Below are positions 6,292 through 11,617 of a stretch of 11,617 nucleotides of DNA, piece after piece. Origin of the DNA: Clostridium sp. CAG:411 (GTDB taxonomy: Bacteria > Bacillota > Clostridia > Lachnospirales > Lachnospiraceae); contig FR899688.1 of the NCBI GenBank assembly GCA_000437275.1, forward strand, positions 1-11,617. The letters are read 5' to 3'. Position 1 is the stretch's first letter. Each line of letters begins with the position of its first letter. The notes beneath the pieces were generated by a model. The model saw nothing but the letters and a program-made list of their open reading frames with translations, made no database searches and had not been told where the DNA came from. The position numbers were made by a program, and so were the translations under genes.

Positions 6292-8283
6292 ATGAAAAAT
6301 GTAGAAAAATATACAAGACAATATTTTATGCCACCAGTATTAGATTTAGAATGGGCAAAGAAGGACCATATTGAAAAGGCACCAATTTGGTGCTCTGTTG
6401 ACTTACGTGACGGAAATCAGGCATTGATTGAGCCAATGGGATTAGAAGAAAAGATTGAATTTTTCAAAATGTTAGTAGACATTGGTTTTAAGGAAATTGA
6501 AGTAGGATTTCCTGCTGCATCAGAGACCGAATTTGACTTTATGCGTGCATTGATCGACCGCAATATGATTCCAGATGATGTGACCGTACAGGTATTGACA
6601 CAGGCAAGAGAGCATATTATCAAACGTACTTTTGAAGCGGTAAAGGGGGCACCACATGCAGTAATTCATTTATACAATTCCACATCTGTAGCACAAAGAG
6701 AGCAGGTTTTTAAGAAAGATAAAGAGCAGATTAAGAAGCTTGCAGTAGACGGTGCAGAACTTTTAAAGAAACTTGCGGATGAGACAGACGGAGATTTCTC
6801 CTTTGAATATAGTCCAGAAAGTTTTCATGGTACGGAAGTGGAATATGCATTGGAAGTTTGTAATGCAGTGTTAGATGTTTGGAAACCTTCTAAGGAAAGA
6901 AAGGCAATTATCAATTTACCAGGTACCGTAGAGACTGCAATGCCACATATATTTGCTTCACAGATTGCGTATATGAGTAAAAATTTAAAATACAGAGAAA
7001 ATGTTGTATTAAGTCTTCATCCACACAATGACCGTGGTTGTGGTGTTTGTGATGCAGAAATGGGTATTTTAGCGGGAGCTGACCGTATCGAAGGTACTTT
7101 ATTTGGTAATGGAGAGAGAACAGGAAATGTAGATATTATTACGGTTGCGATGAATATGTATTCGTATGGTATAGATCCAGAATTAGAGTTTTCCAATATG
7201 CCTAAGATTAGAGAGGTGTATGAACGTCTTACAAGAATGAAAGTTTCTGATCGTCAGCCATATGCAGGTGATTTGGTATTTACTGCTTTTTCTGGTTCAC
7301 ATCAAGATGCCATTGCAAAAGGAATGAATTGGAGAGAAGAGAAAAAGTTAAATACATGGACGGTTCCATATTTACCAATTGATCCAGTAGATGTAGGAAG
7401 AACCTATGATGCAGATGTAATCCGTATCAATAGTCAATCTGGTAAGGGTGGTATTTCTTATATCTTAAAAGAAAACTTCTCAATTGTTGTTCCTGAAAAA
7501 ATGCGTGAGGCAGTAGGATATACGGTAAAACAGGTTTCCGATGAGGAACATAAAGAGTTATCACCAAAGTGGGTATATGAGATTTTTGAAGAGAACTTTT
7601 TAGATTATACACCTAACTTTACAATTTCAGATTGTCACTTTAAACAGGACAATGGAATTATGGCAGAAGCAACAATCTGCTCTGGTGAAAAGAAAACGAT
7701 TGTGGATGCAAATGGAAATGGTCGTTTAGATGCAGTAAGCAATACGATTAAACAGTATTATGGAATTAGCTATGAATTGACAACCTACGAAGAACATGCG
7801 TTATCCAGAGGTTCTTCTTCAAAAGCTATGGCTTATGTTGGTATTAACTGCAATGGAGTATCTTATTGGGGAGCTGGTATTGATGAGGATATCATCAAGG
7901 CATCTATTCATGCATTAGTAGTAGCGGTAAATAAAATTCCTGAAGTACAGGATACGGAAGCTGGAAAAGATGATCGCCTGATGGAAATGATTAATTATAT
8001 TCAGAGCAATTATCAAACTGTTACATTAGAAGATATGGCCGATGCGTTCCATTTATCTACACCATATATTTCAAAGTATATCAAAGATAAATCAGGAAAG
8101 ACCTTTGGTGCACATGTGACACATGTAAGATTAAAGAAAGCGAAAACCTTATTAAAGAATGGAAATATGACGGTAGAAAATATATCCTATGCAATTGGTT
8201 ATCCAAATGCAGAGCATTTTATCCGAGTGTTTAAAAAGGAATTTGGAGTGACACCAACGCAGTATAGAAACGAAAATCAATAA
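6292..8283 (+). CDS. leuA: 2-isopropylmalate synthase fused to a C-terminal AraC-type DNA-binding domain
   Basis: Residues 1 to about 550 are a long-form alpha-isopropylmalate synthase, the cytoplasmic enzyme that condenses acetyl-CoA with 2-ketoisovalerate in the first committed step of leucine synthesis. WCSVDLRDGNQALIEP (metal ligand D40), EVGFPAASETEFDF, the HxH metal pair H243-P-H245-ND and GNGERTGN (272-279) are all intact. YLPIDPVDVGRTYDADVIRI and the LeuA_dimer-type regulatory domain (about 430-548), where leucine binds in relatives, follow. The frame then continues through a short linker (PEVQDTEAGK) into residues 560-663. That part is a complete AraC/XylS HTH domain: first helix-turn-helix about 577-602 (VTLEDMADAFHLSTPYISKY), second about 626-659 (VENISYAIGY, then HFIRVFKKEFGVTPTQYR). 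Ordinary long LeuA proteins end near residue 550. The ATG at 6292 is preferred to the in-frame TTG at 6268 because GAAGGAAGGA precedes it closely. A leucine-sensing enzyme-regulator is the obvious hypothesis. The domain could instead be an inert acquired tail. Confidence 0.95.
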   Translation: MKNVEKYTRQYFMPPVLDLEWAKKDHIEKAPIWCSVDLRDGNQALIEPMGLEEKIEFFKMLVDIGFKEIEVGFPAASETEFDFMRALIDRNMIPDDVTVQVLTQAREHIIKRTFEAVKGAPHAVIHLYNSTSVAQREQVFKKDKEQIKKLAVDGAELLKKLADETDGDFSFEYSPESFHGTEVEYALEVCNAVLDVWKPSKERKAIINLPGTVETAMPHIFASQIAYMSKNLKYRENVVLSLHPHNDRGCGVCDAEMGILAGADRIEGTLFGNGERTGNVDIITVAMNMYSYGIDPELEFSNMPKIREVYERLTRMKVSDRQPYAGDLVFTAFSGSHQDAIAKGMNWREEKKLNTWTVPYLPIDPVDVGRTYDADVIRINSQSGKGGISYILKENFSIVVPEKMREAVGYTVKQVSDEEHKELSPKWVYEIFEENFLDYTPNFTISDCHFKQDNGIMAEATICSGEKKTIVDANGNGRLDAVSNTIKQYYGISYELTTYEEHALSRGSSSKAMAYVGINCNGVSYWGAGIDEDIIKASIHALVVAVNKIPEVQDTEAGKDDRLMEMINYIQSNYQTVTLEDMADAFHLSTPYISKYIKDKSGKTFGAHVTHVRLKKAKTLLKNGNMTVENISYAIGYPNAEHFIRVFKKEFGVTPTQYRNENQ

Positions 8284-8295
8284 AATATAAAAAAC

Positions 8296-8334
8296 AAAAA
8301 TGGTTATCTTGTTTAGCAAGATAACCATTTTTTT
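8296..8334 (+). terminator. Strong terminator after leuA
   Basis: A 16-base arm (8296-8311, ending GGTTATCTTG) pairs perfectly with 8317-8332 around the 5-base loop TTTAG, followed by more T. It begins 12 bases after the leuA stop, so leuA is a single-gene unit; A and T runs on both sides would let it act on either strand. Confidence 0.92.
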
Positions 8335-8344
8335 GAATCTCTTA

Positions 8345-8602
8345 AAAAATAGGTAACAGTTCAGCCGGGTACATTCATAAAGTGCCAGAATATACAACAT
8401 GACTAAAAATATCCTTTTTGGCTGGACACTTCACTCTGTACGCTTTCTCACTAGGCTCAAAAATACTTCGCCAAGTGTTCAATGTGTATTCATGTTTGGC
8501 GTTAGCCAAATAGAAATGATTGTGGAAATTGCACTTAGCCTGCTAGCAGTCATGTGCAATTTCCACAATCATTTCTGTCCGGCTGAACTGTTACAAAAAT
8601 AG
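8345..8602. mobile_element. MITE-like element, 242 bp, with 16-bp inverted ends and 8-bp target duplication
   Basis: The element proper is 8353-8594. Its ends are a perfect 16-base inverted repeat: GTAACAGTTCAGCCGG (8353-8368) and its complement (8579-8594). Directly outside, AAAAATAG occurs on both sides (8345-8352 and 8595-8602), an 8-base target-site duplication. Inside is a perfect 23-bp hairpin (8512-8534 with 8554-8576), the smaller hairpin TTTGGC-gtta-GCCAAA (8495-8510), and further stems in the left half: 8380-8388 with 8422-8431, and 8396-8402 with 8490-8496. There is no transposase or credible gene, so it would be moved in trans. Duplications of 8 bp occur in several IS families, so the partner cannot be named from this alone. 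Confidence 0.85.
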
Positions 8603-8664
8603 AGATAAAATATTCATAAATCTATGGAAGTGTTTATAGGTGAAAACAAACCATATAAAGCTAT

Positions 8665-10044
8665 TTAACGCTCCTCAAAAGGTGTATATGCAACATGTGT
8701 TCCAACATATTTGTAAGCTGGTCGGATGATCTTATTTCCATTTAGAATCTCTTCTAAGCGGTGTGCACTCCATCCGGAAATTCTTGCAATAGCAAAGATA
8801 GGAGTAAATAATTCTTCTGGAATACCAAGCATTGTATAAACAAATCCGCTGTAAAAATCTACATTTGCACAAACGTTTTTAAAGACTCTGCGGCGGCTCA
8901 TAATTAACTCGCTCGCAAGGTGTTCGATACGGTCATAAAAGTCAAATTCGTGCGTAAGACCTTTTTCAGCAGCAAGTGCTTTAGCAAATTTCTTCAGAAT
9001 AACCTTTCTTGGGTCAGATAAAGTATAAACAGCATGTCCCATACCATAAATCAAACCAGAGTGGTCGAAAGCTTTTTTATCCAAAATTAAATTTAAGTAA
9101 GAAGAAATTTCGCTTTCATCGCTCCAGTCACTGATATTTTTCTTCATATCTTTGAACATTTCCTGTACTTTTAAATTTGCACCACCATGTTTTGGTCCTT
9201 TTAAAGAACCAATGGAAGCAGCTAAAGAAGAATAGGTATCTGTACCAGAAGAAGTAACTACATGTGTAGTGAACGTAGAGTTGTTACCACCACCATGCTC
9301 AGCGTGAAGAATTAAAGCAATATCTAATACTTTTGCTTCCAATTCTGTATATTTTCCATCTGGACGAAGCATGAGCAGGATATTTTCTGCTAAAGAAAGT
9401 CCTTTTTTTGGATTGCGGATTAAAAGAGTATCATTCATACGAAAATGGCGATAAGAATGATAAGAATAAACGGCAATCAAAGGAAGCTTACTGATTAATT
9501 CCAAAGATTGGCGAAATACATTTTTAGGTGTAATTGCATCCGGACAGGAATCATAACTGTAAAGTGTCAAAATACAACGTTCCATAGCATTCATAATATT
9601 AGGATTAGAGGCCTTCATGATAACATCACGAACAAAGTGACCGGTCAAAGTCTGCATTTCAAAAAAGACATCCAGAAAACGCTTCAATTCTGCATCGGAT
9701 GGAAGTTTACCAAATAGTAGGAGATAGCAGGTTTCCTCAAAACCAAACTTTCTACCATCTAATCCATTAATTAAATCAATCACATTGATTCCTTGATAAT
9801 ATAACTCACCGTCAATTGGTACGTGTTTTCCGTCTATGGTGTTGTAAGAACAAACATCGGAAACTTCTGTCAGACCTGTTAATACACCTTTTCCGTTTTT
9901 ATCGCGTAGACCACGTTTTACATCGTATTTCTCATATAAATCCGGATCAATGCGGTGATTTCTCATAAGTGTTTCTTCCAGATGATCTACGTTTTTTCGT
10001 AATTCACCTGTATCTTTTACATCCATAATTCTTCTTGTTGGCAT
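8665..10044 (-). CDS. Citrate synthase
   Basis: Citrate/2-methylcitrate synthase family, cytoplasmic, condensing oxaloacetate and acetyl-CoA to citrate. The 459-residue length matches the form seen in Clostridia, which has an N-terminal extension before the catalytic core. The three catalytic residues are visible: H250 in HAEHGGGNNSTFTTH, H286 in GPKHGGAN, and D396 in CANVDFYSGF. YGMGHAVY (about 341-348) is the other oxaloacetate-binding signature, and the protein ends with the usual RISGWSAHRLEEI and RPAYKYVG segments. AGGAGGG lies about 8 bases before the ATG. In anaerobes of this type the enzyme usually supplies 2-oxoglutarate for glutamate rather than a full cycle; neighbouring aconitase or isocitrate dehydrogenase genes are not in the window. 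No terminator is evident between its stop and the MITE. Citrate rather than 2-methylcitrate synthesis is assumed from the absence of propionate genes. Confidence 0.95.
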   Translation of the reverse strand: MPTRRIMDVKDTGELRKNVDHLEETLMRNHRIDPDLYEKYDVKRGLRDKNGKGVLTGLTEVSDVCSYNTIDGKHVPIDGELYYQGINVIDLINGLDGRKFGFEETCYLLLFGKLPSDAELKRFLDVFFEMQTLTGHFVRDVIMKASNPNIMNAMERCILTLYSYDSCPDAITPKNVFRQSLELISKLPLIAVYSYHSYRHFRMNDTLLIRNPKKGLSLAENILLMLRPDGKYTELEAKVLDIALILHAEHGGGNNSTFTTHVVTSSGTDTYSSLAASIGSLKGPKHGGANLKVQEMFKDMKKNISDWSDESEISSYLNLILDKKAFDHSGLIYGMGHAVYTLSDPRKVILKKFAKALAAEKGLTHEFDFYDRIEHLASELIMSRRRVFKNVCANVDFYSGFVYTMLGIPEELFTPIFAIARISGWSAHRLEEILNGNKIIRPAYKYVGTHVAYTPFEER

Positions 10045-10112
10045 AGGTATAACCCTCCTTATATTTTATCACGTTCCATTTTGAAGTATATAAATTGTAT
10101 TGGGGTAAAAAT

Positions 10113-10158
10113 AGATACTTATAGAAAAGGAACAGATGTTATCTGTAGCAAAGTATCT
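10113..10158 (-). promoter_or_regulatory. Nested inverted repeat upstream of citrate synthase
   Basis: AGATACTT (10113-10120) is the exact complement of AAGTATCT (10151-10158). Between them sits the perfect palindrome ACAGAT-gtt-ATCTGT (10132-10146). It lies 70-115 bases upstream of the citrate synthase ATG on the side from which it is transcribed, so it may be an operator or a leader hairpin. The function is unproven. Confidence 0.35.
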
Positions 10159-10286
10159 CTAAGGTGAACCCGTTTATTCTACAGGTACAAGTAAAGATAC
10201 CGTTGTAAAAATCCGTGCTGGCGAAACTTTTTAATCCATAATCAAAGTATTGTGATAGTTTTCTATACTGTGAGACGTATGGATAT

Positions 10287-10325
10287 AAAAAAACCGACTA
10301 CGCTTATTACCTCCTCGTAATCGGT
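10287..10325 (-). terminator. Terminator of the FNT channel gene
   Basis: On the minus strand, ACCGATTACG (10325-10316) pairs with CGTAGTCGGT (10302-10293), 10 pairs with one G-U, followed by a run of seven T. It lies about 65 bases after the stop of the channel gene and separates it from citrate synthase. Confidence 0.85.
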
Positions 10326-10392
10326 GTTGGTTCGCAAACTTACTCATCTATAATTATACATGAATTTGTATTAGAAAGCAAGTAGCAAAATG

Positions 10393-11238
10393 TTATTGAT
10401 ATTTTTTCCAATGTGTTTTATGGATGGCATAAAAAATTGCACCTACAAATACCATACCGCCAATGATGTTACCCAATGTTACAAAGAAAAAGCATTTGGT
10501 ACTGGCAACAGATAAGAGCTGTTCACATTGTTGTGCGGTAATGCCATACAAATTTTTTGCCTGTTCGACATAAGAACTGTTTGTGGCAGCAAGCATACCA
10601 GCTGGAATATAAAACATATTTGCAACGCAATGCTCAAATCCACAAATTACAAAAGCCATAATAGGGAAAAAGATTGCTAAAATTTTTCCAGCTACATCTT
10701 TTGCAGCGCTTGCCATTAAAATAGCAAGGCATACTAAAATGTTACATAAAATACCACTTGCAATCGCAGCACCTGGTGAAATCGTTGTTTTGGTAATTGC
10801 AACTTTAATCGTGTAAGCACCAAGACCGCCATTTGTATAGTTAAACTGACCTGAGAAAAATAGTAAAGCATCAATGATCAGTGCACCTACAAGGTTGCTG
10901 ATGTAAACGATAACCAGGTTTCTTATAAAAGATAATCCACTGATTTTTTTGTCAAAATATGCCATAAGCATAAGACAGTTACCTGTGAATAATTCTCCGC
11001 CTACCAATACAACTAACATTAATCCTACTGGGAAGATGGCACCTGCCAGTGTTCTTGCCAGACCTACATTTGAAATATCGTGTACAGCAACATTACTTGC
11101 GGCACCACCGATGGCAATAAATGCCCCCGCTAAAAGACCAAGCAAAATCATTTTTCCAAGAGGAAGATTTGCCTTTGTAACCTCTCCGTTAATATTGTTA
11201 TCAAGTACTTCAGATGGGGTATACAAACTGTTTTCCAT
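10393..11238 (-). CDS. Formate/nitrite transporter (FocA/NirC family) channel
   Basis: A 281-residue inner-membrane protein of the FNT family, with six expected membrane helices that pentamerise into anion channels for formate, nitrite, lactate or hydrosulfide. Family signatures are clear: GLLAGAFIAIGG (about residues 34-45), GGELFTGNCLML (about 80-91), the segment SPGAAIASGILCNILVCLA, and GFEHCVANMFYIPAGM with the conserved pore histidine H203. The last helix has GNIIGGMVFVG. The N-terminus (SPSEV-like TPSEVLDN) is the usual cytoplasmic helix. AAGGAGAA (11247-11254) lies about 9 bases before the ATG. It has its own promoter and terminator. In a fermentative anaerobe formate export is the likeliest role, but no pyruvate formate-lyase gene is in view to support it, so nitrite or HS- cannot be excluded. 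Confidence 0.94.
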   Translation of the reverse strand: MENSLYTPSEVLDNNINGEVTKANLPLGKMILLGLLAGAFIAIGGAASNVAVHDISNVGLARTLAGAIFPVGLMLVVLVGGELFTGNCLMLMAYFDKKISGLSFIRNLVIVYISNLVGALIIDALLFFSGQFNYTNGGLGAYTIKVAITKTTISPGAAIASGILCNILVCLAILMASAAKDVAGKILAIFFPIMAFVICGFEHCVANMFYIPAGMLAATNSSYVEQAKNLYGITAQQCEQLLSVASTKCFFFVTLGNIIGGMVFVGAIFYAIHKTHWKKYQ

Positions 11239-11274
11239 ACATCTATTCTCCTTATCCTAAGCATTCTGCATTTT

Positions 11275-11303
11275 ATCCTACTCTTTTGCAAAAAAAAAGT
11301 CAA
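11275..11303 (-). promoter_or_regulatory. Probable promoter of the FNT channel gene
   Basis: On the minus strand, TTGACT (11303-11298), a 17-base T- and A-rich spacer, then TAGGAT (11280-11275). The -35 matches five of six and the -10 four of six. Transcription would start near 11268, about 30 bases before the ATG. Confidence 0.5.
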
Positions 11304-11380
11304 TAAAGTATGAAAAAAAATACAATAGGCTCGTTTTTTCCTTTCATTTTGTGATAGAATAGATGGGGATTGCTTTTATT

Positions 11381-11494
11381 ATGTCAGATAAGAGCAGTTA
11401 TCAAGAAAGAAATAAAAAAATTCTAGAAAAGATGGGAAAAGATTTGGCAAATTTGAAAAAGCCATTTATAATAGATAAGTTAAGACAGATATGA
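11381..11494 (+). CDS. Possible small protein, 37 residues
   Basis: ATG to TGA encodes a lysine-rich, soluble 37-residue peptide (MSDKSSYQERNKKILEKMGK, then DLANLKKPFIIDKLRQI). A weak GGGG lies 13 bases before the ATG and a TAGAAT at 11355-11360 could be a -10 without a good -35. It could be a genuine small gene, the N-terminal stub of a decayed one, or chance. I do not recognise a family. Confidence 0.3.
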   Translation: MSDKSSYQERNKKILEKMGKDLANLKKPFIIDKLRQI

Positions 11495-11596
11495 TGTAAA
11501 TGGTAGGATGCTACTTATGAAAGAGAATGCATAGAGTAGAGAGCATGTTTTCAGTTTGTATAAACATAAATTTTAGATAGATGTAGGAGGCCAAGT

Positions 11597-11617
11597 TTGA
11601 AACAAATAAGTAGAGGA
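11597..11617 (+). CDS. Probable start of a gene running off the right edge (partial)
   Basis: TAGGAGG (11584-11590) is a near-perfect ribosome site, and 6 bases later TTG opens a frame that reads M(L)KQISRG to the window end. The first ATG-type alternative is absent, so a TTG start is inferred. Seven residues give no identity. Confidence 0.5.

Larger units (their letters stand above)
10045..10392. other. Intergenic region between citrate synthase and the FNT channel
   Basis: 348 bases without a supported gene. From the left it holds the citrate synthase ribosome site (10053-10060, minus strand), and then a nested inverted repeat (10113-10158). Next comes a 23-codon open stretch at 10163-10231 (plus strand, reading GEPVYSTGTSKDTVVKIRAG and ending at TAA) that is bounded by a stop on its left and has no start. 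The FNT terminator (10287-10325) and its 3' untranslated stretch follow. I could not find a convincing -35/-10 pair for citrate synthase. Confidence 0.5.

Noticed and set aside
8399..8602. A 67-codon plus-strand open frame
   Set aside because: It lies within the MITE, runs through its hairpin and right terminal repeat, has no ribosome site and shows no domain.
10163..10233. Short open stretch reading GEPVYSTGTSKDTVVKIRAG and on to TAA, possibly the tail of a lost gene
   Set aside because: Only 23 codons, bounded by an in-frame stop immediately to the left and without a start. It looks protein-like but is too short to separate from chance.
1..11617. CRISPR array, tRNA, rRNA, integrase or toxin-antitoxin pair
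   Set aside because: No regularly spaced direct repeats, cloverleaf sequences, rRNA segments or recombinase motifs were seen on either strand.

Overview
The window is AT-rich DNA with strong purine-rich ribosome binding sites (AAGGAGG type), sigma-A-like promoters and short gaps closed by hairpin/T-run terminators. Gene content (iron-sulfur-type L-serine dehydratase, long-form LeuA, MetY, a Clostridia-type citrate synthase, FocA/NirC channel, MATE transporter) fits a Gram-positive anaerobe of the Clostridia, most likely a gut Lachnospiraceae. This placement is inferred from gene style only; there is no rRNA or marker gene.

Layout. Positions 1-33 may be the tail of an upstream gene. A decayed, in-frame fused L-serine dehydratase follows (103-744, +). 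A MATE transporter (818-2155, -) faces it and diverges from a small unknown protein (2377-2604, +). Right behind that protein lie the last 53 codons of a lost EamA/DMT transporter and its terminator. Next, on the plus strand, come metY with a perfect consensus promoter (2981-4288), then a patatin-like phospholipase and an HD-domain protein that look co-transcribed (4451-5820). A 470-bp gene-free stretch carries a 163-bp palindrome and the leuA control region. LeuA (6292-8283, +) is followed by a strong terminator and a 242-bp MITE-like element with 16-bp terminal inverted repeats and an 8-bp target duplication. Citrate synthase (8665-10044) and a formate/nitrite channel (10393-11238) are on the minus strand. 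The right edge holds a 37-codon ORF and the probable start of a further gene.

Biology. Most genes are central or amino-acid metabolism: MetY makes homocysteine, LeuA commits 2-ketoisovalerate to leucine, citrate synthase feeds the 2-oxoglutarate/glutamate branch, and the FNT channel moves formate or a similar anion. The standout is LeuA. It is a full long-form 2-isopropylmalate synthase with its C-terminal regulatory domain, continued without a break into a complete AraC-type double helix-turn-helix domain. An enzyme that senses leucine and also carries a DNA-binding domain could be a trigger enzyme that controls transcription; its own upstream region contains palindromic and repeated ATGTTA-type sites. 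The second unusual item is the palindrome at 5912-6074, whose arm differences are nearly all of the kind that become G-U pairs in a minus-strand RNA, as expected if an RNA hairpin is under selection.
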